A stretch of 47,794 nucleotides of DNA, taken from Bacteroidota bacterium (GTDB lineage: Bacteria; Bacteroidota; Bacteroidia; Chitinophagales; Chitinophagaceae). Below are positions 28,024-38,461 of this stretch, in pieces; the first letter of the stretch is position 1; the number at the start of each line of letters is the position of its first letter. The translations under genes were made by a program, and so were the position numbers. A model generated the notes under the pieces. The model was given only the letters and a program-made list of their open reading frames with translations. It was not told the DNA's origin and made no database searches. The stretch spans positions 1 to 47,794 of the forward strand of contig JANYEA010000020.1 in the NCBI GenBank assembly GCA_025363385.1. The letters are read 5' to 3'.

Positions 28024-29271
28024 ATGTTAAAACAATTAAGTATTCTTTGGACAAGCTTTAAAATGGCACTTCAGGAATTGAAGGTGAATAAGCTGCGTAC
28101 TTTTCTTTCTCTGTTTGGCATTACTATCGGAATTTTTTGCATTATTGGAGTTTTGGCTACAGTGGATAGTTTAGAGCAAAAAGTTCAAAACGATATTAAG
28201 GCACTTGGAACAAATACAATATATATTGATAAGTGGTCTTATGGTGGTGGCCCTGACTATCCATGGTGGAAATTCATGAAACGCCCGGTACCCAAATTTG
28301 AAGAAATTAAAACAATCAAAGAAAAGAGTCAGCTCTATTCCTATGCCGCAATGTTTATTGAAAGAACTGTGAATGTTTCTTATTTAGATAATACATTGAA
28401 TGGTGTAAACATGTATGGCGTTTCAGAAGAGTTTGATAAGATTCAAACAATCGATATTGCAAATGGCCGATACTTGAATGATGCAGAATTCACATTTGGT
28501 ACTTCATCTGTATTGATAGGTACCCAAGTAGCTGAGGAATTATTTGGAAAACCCGAGAAAGCTGTTGGAAAGGAAATCTCCTATGGTGGAAGGCGTTTGA
28601 ACGTAATAGGTGTAATAAAAAAACAAGGTCAAAGCATGGGTGGGGGATTTGATTACGATAAATGTTTAATGGTTACCTATCGTTATTTTGCTACGATTTA
28701 TAATCCGGATCTGAATCAACCCAAAATTTTGGTTCAAGGAAAAGAGAATATCCCATCTAAAGCTTTGCAAGAAGAATTGGTGGGTATTATGCGCCAAATT
28801 AGAAAATTGAGTCCTACTCAGGAAGACGATTTTACATGTAATGATATTGCCGTGTTTAGCGAACAGATCAAAGGATTTTTCGGACAGGTTAGTGCGGGAG
28901 GCTGGGCCATTGCAGGATTGAGTTTAATTGTTGGTGCTTTTGGGGTGGCAAATATTATGTTTGTCACTGTTAGAGAGCGTACCAGCCAAATCGGGTTGAA
29001 AAAAGCAATCGGAGCAAAAAGAGGTACTATACTAACAGAATTCTTAATTGAAAGCGCTTTCTTATGCGTGATAGGTGGTTTGCTCGGGGTATTTTTTGTA
29101 TGGTTACTGGCACTCGGACTAAGCAGTGTACTGCCATTCCCAATCTTTATTTCTGGTAATATTATTACACTTGCCATGAGTATTTGTGTCATCTTAGGAA
29201 TTATTTCGGGAATTATTCCTGCATTTATTGCAGCAAAAATGGATCCTGTAGTGGCTATTAGAACAAAGTAA
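28024..29271 (+). CDS. FtsX/MacB-type ABC transporter permease
   Basis: A 415-residue permease with one N-terminal helix (around 25-50), a large periplasmic MacB-PCD-like domain, and three C-terminal helices forming the FtsX domain (from about 290: GLSLIVGAFGVANIMFVTVRERTSQIGLKKAIGAKRGTI is the signature region). Such proteins usually pair with an ATPase of the LolD/MacB group to move lipoproteins or peptides by a mechanical stroke. No ATPase is adjacent here, so it must be encoded elsewhere. Two nt separate it from tsaD, implying co-transcription. Confidence 0.88.
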   Translation: MLKQLSILWTSFKMALQELKVNKLRTFLSLFGITIGIFCIIGVLATVDSLEQKVQNDIKALGTNTIYIDKWSYGGGPDYPWWKFMKRPVPKFEEIKTIKEKSQLYSYAAMFIERTVNVSYLDNTLNGVNMYGVSEEFDKIQTIDIANGRYLNDAEFTFGTSSVLIGTQVAEELFGKPEKAVGKEISYGGRRLNVIGVIKKQGQSMGGGFDYDKCLMVTYRYFATIYNPDLNQPKILVQGKENIPSKALQEELVGIMRQIRKLSPTQEDDFTCNDIAVFSEQIKGFFGQVSAGGWAIAGLSLIVGAFGVANIMFVTVRERTSQIGLKKAIGAKRGTILTEFLIESAFLCVIGGLLGVFFVWLLALGLSSVLPFPIFISGNIITLAMSICVILGIISGIIPAFIAAKMDPVVAIRTK

Positions 29272-29273
29272 AA

Positions 29274-30302
29274 ATGGGGGATACAGGAGCAAATATTACC
29301 ATTTTAGCTATCGAATCTTCTTGCGATGAAACATCCGCAAGTATTTGTGTGGATGGAAAAATTTTGTCGAATAGCATCGCTACCCAATCTGTTCATGAAC
29401 AATATGGGGGCGTAGTACCTGAATTGGCTAGTCGTGCCCACATGCAAAATATTGTTCCGGTGATAGAAACATGTTTGCTGAAAGCATTTCCAACACTCAA
29501 TGCAGTGGAAAGAATGCATCAACTTTCAGCAGTAGCTTTTACACAGGCACCAGGATTAATTGGTAGTTTATTAGTAGGCGTGCAGTTTGCAAAATCATTA
29601 GCATTATCCCTGAATATACCTTTGATAGCGGTGCATCATATGCAAGCGCATGTAATGGCAAATATGATTCAAGATCCAGCTCCGGCTTTCCCTTTTCTAT
29701 GTTTAACGGTAAGTGGAGGGCATACGCAAATTGTTCTTGCAAAATCTCCATTAGAGCTGGAAATAATTGGCGAAACCATTGATGATGCAGCGGGGGAAGC
29801 ATTTGATAAAACGGCTAAATTATTGGGGTTGCCTTATCCTGGCGGGCCTTTGATCGACAAATATGCAGCATTGGGCGATCCGCTAAGATTTAAATTTGCA
29901 GAGCCTCAAATTCCGAATCTTGATTTTTCTTTTAGTGGATTAAAAACTTCGATTCTCTATTTCCTTCAAAAACAAGAGCCAGGGTTTATTGAATTAAACA
30001 GAAATGACCTTTGTGCATCGGTTCAATATACCATCATTCAAATTCTGATTAAGAAACTCAAAAAGGCAGTAGTTCAAACAGGAGTTAAGCAGGTTTGCTT
30101 AGCTGGTGGGGTAAGTGCCAATTCGGGCTTAAGAAAATCCTTACAGGAGTCTGGAATCAAACATGGATGGAAAACTTTTATCCCCTCATTCGAATATTGT
30201 ACAGATAATGCGGCCATGATTGCGATAACTGCCTATTATAAATATCAGGCTGATCAATTTACTACCCTTGACAGTTATCCCAGTGCTAGGGCAGAATGGT
30301 GA
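29274..30302 (+). CDS. tsaD: tRNA N6-adenosine threonylcarbamoyltransferase
   Basis: A 342-residue essential enzyme that, with TsaB and TsaE, makes t6A37 in ANN-decoding tRNAs. Motifs: LAIESSCDETSAS (11-23), the metal-binding HHMQAH (121-126), CLTVSGGHTQIV, GGPLIDKYAALG and the C-terminal TDNAAMIA with the third metal ligand. The start directly follows the permease stop with a 2-nt gap. Heptad-register repeats follow the stop codon. Confidence 0.96.
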   Translation: MGDTGANITILAIESSCDETSASICVDGKILSNSIATQSVHEQYGGVVPELASRAHMQNIVPVIETCLLKAFPTLNAVERMHQLSAVAFTQAPGLIGSLLVGVQFAKSLALSLNIPLIAVHHMQAHVMANMIQDPAPAFPFLCLTVSGGHTQIVLAKSPLELEIIGETIDDAAGEAFDKTAKLLGLPYPGGPLIDKYAALGDPLRFKFAEPQIPNLDFSFSGLKTSILYFLQKQEPGFIELNRNDLCASVQYTIIQILIKKLKKAVVQTGVKQVCLAGGVSANSGLRKSLQESGIKHGWKTFIPSFEYCTDNAAMIAITAYYKYQADQFTTLDSYPSARAEW

Positions 30303-30308
30303 TTTTTA

Positions 30309-32010
<1,702 letters not shown>

Positions 32011-32128
32011 TACGGGTAATTTGACCTAATTTCGCGTTTCAATTGTGGAAAAACAGTTGTAAAAGCGGGTTATAAAGAAATTTTCCCTCGTTTTGTGTAA
32101 AAATTAAATAAAAAAAAGGTAAATGGTA

Positions 32129-32158
32129 TTGGTAGTTTGGAGCATTTCCTTACCTTTG
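32129..32158 (+). promoter_or_regulatory. Promoter of the rpmB-rpmG-DUF4295 operon
   Basis: TTG (32129-32131), 19 bp, then TACCTTTG (32151-32158): a near-ideal Bacteroidota promoter (TTG, about 19 bp, TAnnTTTG). It ends 22 nt before the rpmB ATG. Confidence 0.8.
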
Positions 32159-32180
32159 CCGTCCCGAAAAAATAAGAGTC

Positions 32181-32417
32181 ATGGCAAGAGTATGTCAGGT
32201 TACAGGTAAAAAGCCACAAACTGGTAATAGTGTTTCTCACTCAAACATCAAGACTAAGCGTCGTTTTCTACCCAATTTACAAACCAAGCGTTTTTTCTTC
32301 GCAGAAGAAGACCGTTGGGTAACATTGAAAGTGTCTACTGATGCTTTAAGAACGATCAATAAAAATGGTCTGTCAACAGTGATTAAAGAATTGAGATTGA
32401 ATGGATCTAAGATCTAA
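32181..32417 (+). CDS. rpmB: 50S ribosomal protein L28
   Basis: A 78-residue basic ribosomal protein of the large subunit. It begins [22 protein letters not shown], the L28 signature, with [16 protein letters not shown] and a C-terminal [17 protein letters not shown] segment. It is first in a compact three-gene operon (rpmB, rpmG, DUF4295) with a strong consensus promoter. The N-terminal CxxTGKK form lacks further zinc cysteines. Confidence 0.97.
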   Translation: MARVCQVTGKKPQTGNSVSHSNIKTKRRFLPNLQTKRFFFAEEDRWVTLKVSTDALRTINKNGLSTVIKELRLNGSKI

Positions 32418-32445
32418 CTATTAACAAAGAAAACTACCTAATACA

Positions 32446-32628
32446 ATGGCAAAGAAAGGTAACAGGGTTCAAGTAATCCTGGAATGCACAGAGCACAAAA
32501 CCAGTGGAATGGCGGGTACTAGCCGTTATATCACTAAAAAGAATAAGAAAAATACGCCTGAGCGTATTGAATTGAAGAAGTACAACCCAATTCTGAAAAA
32601 AGTAACCGTTCATAAAGAAATTAAATAA
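32446..32628 (+). CDS. rpmG: 50S ribosomal protein L33
   Basis: A 60-residue basic large-subunit protein: [20 protein letters not shown] followed by [25 protein letters not shown], the L33 core. Only one Cys remains (in LECTEH), so this is the zinc-free (C-minus) type rather than the four-Cys form. It lies 28 nt after rpmB and 2 nt before the DUF4295 gene. Confidence 0.96.
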   Translation: MAKKGNRVQVILECTEHKTSGMAGTSRYITKKNKKNTPERIELKKYNPILKKVTVHKEIK

Positions 32629-32630
32629 TC

Positions 32631-32804
32631 ATGGCAAAAGCAGCTTCTAAAAACGCTAAGGTAAAAGATTTAAAGGCATCTGCTGAAGCAAAAAACTGGA
32701 CAAAAGTTATCAAGGCTGTTCGTAGCCCTAAGACTGGTGCATATACCTTCAAAGAGGCTATTATACACAAGGATAAGGTGAAGGATTTCTTAGCTGAAAA
32801 ATAA
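32631..32804 (+). CDS. DUF4295 family small basic protein, ribosome-associated
   Basis: A 57-residue Lys-rich protein (ATG 32631-32633, TAA 32802-32804) starting MAKAASKNAKVKDLKASAEA, then NWTKVIKAVRSPKTGAYTFKE. It matches DUF4295, a family confined to Bacteroidota and always near rpmB-rpmG. Position 2 nt after rpmG and its composition point to a ribosomal protein. I recall that flavobacterial ribosome structures revealed an extra large-subunit protein named bL38 of this type, but I cannot check that here. It is easily missed because it is short. Confidence 0.85.
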   Translation: MAKAASKNAKVKDLKASAEAKNWTKVIKAVRSPKTGAYTFKEAIIHKDKVKDFLAEK

Positions 32805-32826
32805 TTGGGCCTACCTGAAAATATTG

Positions 32827-32858
32827 AAAAGCTTTCCCTTTTTCCGGGAAGGCTTTTT
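32827..32858 (+). terminator. Terminator of the rpmB operon
   Basis: Arms aaaagctttccc (32827-32838) and gggaaggctttt (32846-32857) pair over 12 bp with one G-U, loop of 7 nt, T-run following. It separates the ribosomal operon from ftsY. Confidence 0.85.
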
Positions 32859-32918
32859 GTATTTAATTATGAATCGATTTGAACTGCATTTATTCCTCGT
32901 TTACATAAAGTAGTTATT

Positions 32919-33881
32919 ATGAGTTTTTTAGGAAAGCTATTCGGGAAAAAAGAAAAAGAAAGTCTGGACCAGGGATTACAAAAAACCAAGGATGGGTTTC
33001 TTGCAAAGATTACCAAAGCTATCGCAGGTAAGACCAGCATCGACGAAGAAGTGCTGGATAACCTGGAAGAAGCATTGGTAGGTGCAGATGTAGGAATTGA
33101 AACCACCATTAAGATTATTGAGCGCATTGAAAAACGTGCAAAAGAAGATAAATATTTAGGAACTTCTGAGCTTAACGCCATTCTTCAACAAGAAATAAAG
33201 GCGATTTTAGTAGATGCAGTGGAAGATTCTTATAAAAGTTTTACAGCGCCTCCTGGTAAGAAGCCCTATATCATTTTAGTGGTAGGCGTAAATGGTGTTG
33301 GAAAGACCACTACCATTGGGAAGTTGGCCCACCATTATAAAGCAGCTGGAATGAATGTAATTCTTGGTGCAGCGGATACTTTTAGAGCTGCCGCAGTAGA
33401 TCAATTAACTATTTGGAGCGAAAGAGTGGGTGTACCTATCGTAAAGCAAGCCATGGGTTCTGATCCCAGTGCAGTTGCATATGATACAGTGGCAAGTGCA
33501 GTTTCCAAAAATGCAGATATCGTTTTAATCGACACTGCTGGACGTTTGCATAATAAAATCCACTTAATGGAGGAGTTGAGCAAAATCAAAAGGGTTATAC
33601 AAAAAATTATTCCAGATGCTCCACACGAAGTGATGCTGATATTGGATGGTTCAACCGGTCAGAATGCAGTTGAACAAGCGCGACAATTTACAGCAGCAAC
33701 TGAAGTGACTGCATTATCCATTACTAAATTAGATGGAACTGCAAAAGGAGGTGTAGTATTAGCAATTGCAGACCAATTTAAAATACCCGTAAAATATATT
33801 GGTGTTGGTGAGAAAATAGAAGATTTAATTCTCTTTGATAAAGATGAATTTGTAGATAGTTTATTTAAATTAGAGGGCTAA
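32919..33881 (+). CDS. ftsY: Signal recognition particle receptor FtsY
   Basis: A 320-residue SRP GTPase that docks translating ribosomes at the membrane. The N-terminal NG helical bundle begins about residue 12. G1 is VGVNGVGKTTTIGKL, the DTFRAAAVDQL motif follows, G3 is DTAGR and G4 is TKLDGTAKGG. The acidic A domain of E. coli FtsY is missing, leaving only a short basic N-terminal helix (MSFLGKLFGKKEKE), as in many Bacteroidota. It has its own transcription unit between two terminators. Confidence 0.96.
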   Translation: MSFLGKLFGKKEKESLDQGLQKTKDGFLAKITKAIAGKTSIDEEVLDNLEEALVGADVGIETTIKIIERIEKRAKEDKYLGTSELNAILQQEIKAILVDAVEDSYKSFTAPPGKKPYIILVVGVNGVGKTTTIGKLAHHYKAAGMNVILGAADTFRAAAVDQLTIWSERVGVPIVKQAMGSDPSAVAYDTVASAVSKNADIVLIDTAGRLHNKIHLMEELSKIKRVIQKIIPDAPHEVMLILDGSTGQNAVEQARQFTAATEVTALSITKLDGTAKGGVVLAIADQFKIPVKYIGVGEKIEDLILFDKDEFVDSLFKLEG

Positions 33882-33974
33882 ATATTCAAAATTTTTCAAA
33901 AAAAATCAAAAATTCTTTCTTTTAAAAACCACTTATGAATCCCTTGTAGAATTTATTTAACTAATATTTGATAT

Positions 33975-34016
33975 AAGAAGTGGCTGCCAATAATAAGCAG
34001 CCACTTCTTTTTTTTA
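33975..34016. terminator. Bidirectional terminator between ftsY and a convergent gene
   Basis: A perfect 13-bp stem, aagaagtggctgc (33975-33987) and gcagccacttctt (33997-34009), 9-nt loop, followed by a run of eight or so Ts. It lies between ftsY and the minus-strand gene ending at 34014. Confidence 0.9.
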
Positions 34017-34496
34017 GAATGTATAACGAATACCCAGTCCGCCCCAGGCAGATTCGAAGTATTGGTAACCAATAAAATTGAAAGAAGGTTGCCAGTCGAA
34101 ACTAAGATTTAGAGGCGCTCCCTTGATCTTGTAATCCAATCCCAATACACCATCTACGCCGATGTTAGTGCCACCATCACGATAAGGATAACGTGTTTTC
34201 CAGTTGTCGCTCCAGGCTCCGATATGTGCACCGCCACCAATATACCATTTCAAGCCTTCTACCGAACCCAAGTGATTATGAATTTCATATAATCCAGTTA
34301 ATCTGAATCCGTCTTGTGATAGGAAGGCCAATCCCTCAATAGCTCTGTCGGAAGCAATAAAATGTTTTAAACTCAAGGCTCCAGGGTACATTTTTAATCC
34401 AAGTGCAGTTGTGTAGCTAGAACCGTTGTTTTGGGTCTGTGCATTAACAGCAAAGGCTCCAACCAGTAGGAAACCTAATACGAATAGTTTTTTCAT
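34014..34496 (-). CDS. Small exported outer-membrane-barrel-like protein
   Basis: A 160-residue protein with a clean signal peptide (MKKLFVLGFLLVGAFAVNAQ). The mature part is rich in Gly, aromatic residues and alternating hydrophobic positions, and ends in aromatic/basic residues (GGLGIRYTF), a typical C-terminal beta-signal of an outer-membrane barrel ending in Phe. At 140 mature residues it could form an eight-stranded barrel. I do not recognise a named family. It is a single-gene unit with a -7 box 36 nt upstream. Confidence 0.75.
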   Translation of the reverse strand: MKKLFVLGFLLVGAFAVNAQTQNNGSSYTTALGLKMYPGALSLKHFIASDRAIEGLAFLSQDGFRLTGLYEIHNHLGSVEGLKWYIGGGAHIGAWSDNWKTRYPYRDGGTNIGVDGVLGLDYKIKGAPLNLSFDWQPSFNFIGYQYFESAWGGLGIRYTF

Positions 34497-34532
34497 GAAT
34501 CTGTGTTTTTATTTACTATCAAAAAATCGTGC

Positions 34533-34540
34533 CAAATTTA
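34533..34540 (-). promoter_or_regulatory. -7 promoter box for the small barrel gene
   Basis: Minus-strand TAAATTTG, an exact TAnnTTTG match, 36 nt before the ATG at 34496. No clear -33 TTG. Confidence 0.45.
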
Positions 34541-34578
34541 TTTTTTGATGGCTGTATAGAATAGTTAATATTTTATAC

Positions 34579-34607
34579 TTGTGCATTTGCTTTATTATTT
34601 AGGTTTG
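34579..34607 (+). promoter_or_regulatory. Promoter of the polyprenyl synthase gene, abutting its start codon
   Basis: TTG (34579-34581), 18 bp, then TAGGTTTG (34600-34607). The box ends only 4 nt before the ATG at 34612, so transcription should begin at or next to the start codon. Confidence 0.65.
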
Positions 34608-34611
34608 TAGT

Positions 34612-35577
34612 ATGCATTCATTCAAAGAGTTGATCAACGTATTTGCTGCGCATTTTGCTCATCGCCATTTTCCAATAAGCCCTGCTAGTCTTTACGACCC
34701 TGGTGAATATTTTTTGGCGTTAGGCGGTAAACGCGTTAGGCCAATCATGTGTTTAATGGGCAATGAACTTTTCGACGAAATTCATCCCGATGCATATCAT
34801 GTGGCAAATGCCATTGAGTTATTTCACAATTTCACTTTGATTCACGATGATATTATGGATGCAGCACCTCTGAGAAGAGGAATGGAGACAGTGCATAAAA
34901 AATATGGAGAAAGTACCGCGTTGCTAACAGGCGATGTAATGATGATTCAATCTTATGAATATCTGAATAATATCCATGAAAATAATATCCATGCTATTTT
35001 GCAATTATTTAATCGTACTGCTAAGGAAGTTTGTGAGGGGCAGCAACTAGATATGGACTTTGAAAAACAGGAAATGGTTTCTTTAGACAATTATATTGAA
35101 ATGATCAGCCTTAAAACTTCTGTACTTCTTGCCGCAAGTTTAGAATTGGGTGCAATACTTGGTGGGGCTAGTTCTGGTAATAGAAAACATTTATATGCAT
35201 TTGGAAAAAATCTTGGGATTGCCTTTCAAATTCAGGACGATTATTTAGATGCATTTGGGGATCCTGAAAAATTTGGAAAAGATGTAGGCGGCGATATTCG
35301 GCAAAATAAAAAAACTTTTTTACTGCTACATGCACTTGAAGTAGCTAGCCCAGAACAAAAGGAATCGTTACTACAAATGATGCAAGAAAACCCAGCAGAT
35401 AAAGTTGAAAAAGTATTGACCATTTTTAAAGCTTGTAATATAGACGATTGGGCTAAATCTTTAAAAGAAAAATATTTACAAACTGCTTTGCAACACCTTG
35501 AAGACATTGCAGTAGTGTCTACGCGTAAAAAACCATTAATGGAACTTGCAGATTTTCTGATTCAGCGCGACTATTAA
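34612..35577 (+). CDS. Polyprenyl diphosphate synthase (short-chain trans-prenyltransferase)
   Basis: A 321-residue enzyme that joins isopentenyl diphosphate to allylic diphosphates. GGKRVRP (38-44) binds IPP; the first aspartate-rich motif is DDIMD (79-83), and the second lies in QIQDDYLDAFGD. Phe74, five residues before the first Asp, is the kind of bulky residue that limits chain length, so farnesyl or geranylgeranyl diphosphate is a likelier product than a long quinone tail; this is inference. The start is supported by the conserved N-terminus and no upstream ATG. The promoter sits directly against the start codon. Confidence 0.9.
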   Translation: MHSFKELINVFAAHFAHRHFPISPASLYDPGEYFLALGGKRVRPIMCLMGNELFDEIHPDAYHVANAIELFHNFTLIHDDIMDAAPLRRGMETVHKKYGESTALLTGDVMMIQSYEYLNNIHENNIHAILQLFNRTAKEVCEGQQLDMDFEKQEMVSLDNYIEMISLKTSVLLAASLELGAILGGASSGNRKHLYAFGKNLGIAFQIQDDYLDAFGDPEKFGKDVGGDIRQNKKTFLLLHALEVASPEQKESLLQMMQENPADKVEKVLTIFKACNIDDWAKSLKEKYLQTALQHLEDIAVVSTRKKPLMELADFLIQRDY

Positions 35578-35646
35578 AGAGATTTTGCATTGCCCTTGTT
35601 CTTTGCTGAATATCCTTTAATTTGAGGCACACAAAATTCACACTGC

Positions 35647-37326
35647 ATGTCGAATTCCTTATTCCGTAAGAAGTCGTTAGAGACCATTCAAAGAGATTAT
35701 GATGCTGGTTTATTAGATGGTCATGGCCATCAAATGAAAAAAGTGTTACGTGTTAAAGACCTTACATTCATGGGTGTTGCTGCAGTAATTGGTGCGGGTA
35801 TTTTTTCAACAATTGGAACGGCGGCTTTTAATGGAGGGCCTGGTGTAATTTTTCTTTTTCTAATAACAGCAGTCACCTGCGGATTCACTGCATTGTGTTA
35901 TGCAGAGTTTGCTGCCAGGGTTCCAGTTTCTGGTAGTGCATACACTTATTCTTATGTAAGTTTTGGTGAAGTAATCGCTTGGATTATTGGCTGGGCTTTG
36001 ATCTTGGAATATGCAATTGGAAATGTGGTGGTTGCTATTTCCTGGAGTGCTTATTTTAATAATTTATTAAAAGCAATCAATATCGATTTGCCTGAATGGC
36101 TTGCCATTGGCCATCAAACTGCTTCCATGGCTTATCATGATGCCATAGCAAATGGCAAACCATTAACAGACTTGGTATATACAAATGCTCCCGAATTTTT
36201 CGGCATGAAATTCATCATCAACCTTCCCGCTTTTATTATTGTGGGTTTGATTACCATCCTCGCATATATTGGTATAAGTGAAAGTAAGAAGAGCGCCAAT
36301 TTTATGGTGGGTCTTAAAATTGTGGTACTCATATTTATTGCAATCATTGGTTTCTGGTATATTTTTTCAGAAGGAACTACAGGTAACTGGACTCCTTTTT
36401 TACCCAATGGTATGACGGGAGTTTTGAAAGGAGTGTCTTCTGTATTCTTCGCTTATATTGGCTTTGATGCAATCTCTACAACAGCAGAGGAATGTGCTAA
36501 TCCTAAACGGGATCTTCCAAGGGGAATGATGTATTCACTTTTAATTTGCACGGTTATTTATGTAATTACAACATTAGTAATTACCGGGATGGTAAACTTC
36601 AAAGAATTTGAAGGTGTAGCCGATCCGCTAGCTTATGTGTTTGATAAAATTCATATGCAAAAAATCGGATTTATTATTTCAGTCAGTGCCGTTATTGCTT
36701 CTACAAGTGTGCTACTCGTATTTCAAATAGGACAACCTAGAATATGGATGAGTATGAGTAGAGATGGGTTGCTACCTAAAAAATTCAGCAAGCTTAGTCA
36801 GCGTTATAAAACTCCTGGTTTTGCAACTATCATGACTGGTTTTTTAGTAGGAATTCCTGTGCTTTTTGTAGATGATAAATTAATGACAGATCTTACAAGT
36901 ATCGGCACTTTGTTTGCATTTGTATTGGTTTGTGGCGGTGTTTTAGTATTGCCAAGATTAGCCAAAGAGCAGGGCAAATTTCAAATACCTTATATTAATG
37001 GTCAGTTTATTATTCCTGCTATAGTTGCTTTATTTGCTATTTTATTCAGAGAAAGAATTGTAGCTGATTTTTCAAATATTGCATCAGAAACATATCAGGA
37101 AATTTTGTTTTTGATTTTTGTAATTGCTGCTTTTATTTTGGCTTTACTAAGTTTTTTTAGAAAATATTCTGTGATTCCTGTAGCGGGGGTACTCTGTTGT
37201 ATGTATCTTATGATTGAGATTCCTGGAAAAAGTTGGATGGTTTTCTTTGGTTGGATGGCGCTGGGATTGAGTATTTATCTGGTTTATGGCAGAAGCAGGA
37301 GTAAACTGGCAAATGCATCATCATAG
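35647..37326 (+). CDS. APC family amino-acid permease
   Basis: A 559-residue inner-membrane transporter with 12-14 helices. The first helix has the broken-helix motif GVAAVIGAGIFSTIGTAA of the APC fold. Other conserved parts are CYAEFAARVPVSGSAYTYSYVSFGE and FFAYIGFDAISTTAEECANPKRDLPRG, which place it with the cationic amino-acid transporter (CAT/YfnA-like) group. A long polar loop at about 150-190 is unusual. It follows the prenyl synthase by 69 nt. Substrate specificity is not visible. Confidence 0.92.
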   Translation: MSNSLFRKKSLETIQRDYDAGLLDGHGHQMKKVLRVKDLTFMGVAAVIGAGIFSTIGTAAFNGGPGVIFLFLITAVTCGFTALCYAEFAARVPVSGSAYTYSYVSFGEVIAWIIGWALILEYAIGNVVVAISWSAYFNNLLKAINIDLPEWLAIGHQTASMAYHDAIANGKPLTDLVYTNAPEFFGMKFIINLPAFIIVGLITILAYIGISESKKSANFMVGLKIVVLIFIAIIGFWYIFSEGTTGNWTPFLPNGMTGVLKGVSSVFFAYIGFDAISTTAEECANPKRDLPRGMMYSLLICTVIYVITTLVITGMVNFKEFEGVADPLAYVFDKIHMQKIGFIISVSAVIASTSVLLVFQIGQPRIWMSMSRDGLLPKKFSKLSQRYKTPGFATIMTGFLVGIPVLFVDDKLMTDLTSIGTLFAFVLVCGGVLVLPRLAKEQGKFQIPYINGQFIIPAIVALFAILFRERIVADFSNIASETYQEILFLIFVIAAFILALLSFFRKYSVIPVAGVLCCMYLMIEIPGKSWMVFFGWMALGLSIYLVYGRSRSKLANASS

Positions 37327-37331
37327 ATAAG

Positions 37332-37363
37332 TTGGCTTACTTATAGCAACTATCGTAAATTTG
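37332..37363 (+). promoter_or_regulatory. Promoter of the Smr-domain gene
   Basis: TTG (37332-37334), 21 bp, then TAAATTTG (37356-37363), 23 nt before the ATG at 37387. Confidence 0.6.
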
Positions 37364-37386
37364 CCGCTTATAAAAGTGAAAGCAGG

Positions 37387-38412
37387 ATGAAGTATCAAGT
37401 TGGCGACGATATATTGGTTTTATTAAGTAATGAAGAGGGTAAGGTAATCGAAATCATTGACGATAAAGTTGTGTTGATCGAAGTAAGAGGCGTGAAGTTT
37501 CCTGCCTATATGGATCAGATTGATTTTCCCTATTTTAAAAGATTTACCGAAAAGAAGGCAGTAGAAAAAAAAGCAGTACCCAAAATTTTTATTGATCAAG
37601 TACCCAAAGAAAAACCACAGCCTGCAAAACAGCGAATTTCTGATGGTGTATGGTTAAGTTTTCTACCAAAATTTGCTATCGATGATTTTAATGACGAAGT
37701 AGTAGAATTGTTGAAAGTGTATTTAATGAATCATACTGAAAAAGCATATCAATTTACGTATCAGCAACAATTCATGGGTGACACTAATTTTGAGATTGTA
37801 TCTGATATTCAGCCCTTTCATGATTTTTATATTCACGATATTGATTTTGCGGCAGTTAATGATAGTCCCACTTTTTCAGTTGATTTTTCTTTGTTGAATC
37901 CCGAAAAAAAGAACGCACCACATTTTGAAACTTCTCTGAAAATTAAGCCAAAACAAATATTCCAAAAAATAGAAGCTTTAAAAGACACCAACCTTCCAAC
38001 AATACCCTATTTACTTTTCGAAAATTATCCAGATAAAATTGAAGAAAATAAATTTGAACTGAGTTCATTGGCTGCAAAAGGTTTTAAAATTTATGATGCA
38101 TCCAAAGGTAGGCAGCATTTGCCTCCAGCCAGATCTGTAGTGGATTTGCATATAGAAAAATTATCGAACGATTGGAAGCATTTAAGCAATTTTGAAATAT
38201 TAACCATTCAATTAAATGAATTTGAAAAACATATGGATAATGCCATTGCCCATTATCAACCTTCCATTATTATGATACATGGAGTGGGTGTAGGTAAATT
38301 GAAAGATGAAATTCATGAAATTCTAAAGTCAAAAAGAGAAGTCAAAAATTTCTTCAATAAATACGACCCGAGGTTTGGATATGGAGCTACTGAAATCTTC
38401 TTTCAGTTCTAG
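37387..38412 (+). CDS. DUF2027 / Smr-domain protein
   Basis: A 341-residue protein. The first ~50 residues (YQVGDDILVLLSNEEGKVIEI) form a small beta domain typical of Bacteroidota DUF2027 proteins. The middle has two beta-rich segments. The C-terminus is an Smr domain with DLHIEKL (around 254-260) and the HGVGVGKLK loop (around 302-310), ending GYGATEIFF. Smr domains act as endonucleases on nucleic acid, here without a MutS part. Recent work on other Smr proteins links them to ribosome-collision mRNA cleavage, but this one's role is unknown. It is followed by rnpB. Confidence 0.85.
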   Translation: MKYQVGDDILVLLSNEEGKVIEIIDDKVVLIEVRGVKFPAYMDQIDFPYFKRFTEKKAVEKKAVPKIFIDQVPKEKPQPAKQRISDGVWLSFLPKFAIDDFNDEVVELLKVYLMNHTEKAYQFTYQQQFMGDTNFEIVSDIQPFHDFYIHDIDFAAVNDSPTFSVDFSLLNPEKKNAPHFETSLKIKPKQIFQKIEALKDTNLPTIPYLLFENYPDKIEENKFELSSLAAKGFKIYDASKGRQHLPPARSVVDLHIEKLSNDWKHLSNFEILTIQLNEFEKHMDNAIAHYQPSIIMIHGVGVGKLKDEIHEILKSKREVKNFFNKYDPRFGYGATEIFFQF

Positions 38413-38449
38413 TTGATTTATATTATGATTCCTACTTATTATTACTAAG

Positions 38450-38457
38450 TATATTTG
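38450..38457 (+). promoter_or_regulatory. -7 promoter box of rnpB
   Basis: TATATTTG, an exact TAnnTTTG match. It ends 6 nt before the first base of the P1 helix of RNase P RNA, so the transcription start can be placed near 38462-38463. This gives an internal ruler for the other boxes in the window. Confidence 0.7.
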
Positions 38458-38461
38458 TACC

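Noticed and set aside
28024..29271. Complete MacAB-type efflux system
   Set aside because: Only the permease is present; no ATPase, membrane-fusion protein or outer-membrane factor is adjacent.
33884..33910. Further member of the heptad repeats after ftsY
   Set aside because: The ttcaaa-like cores at 33884, 33894 and 33904 are spaced 10 bases apart, not 7, so it is not in the same register; it may be ordinary A/T-rich sequence.
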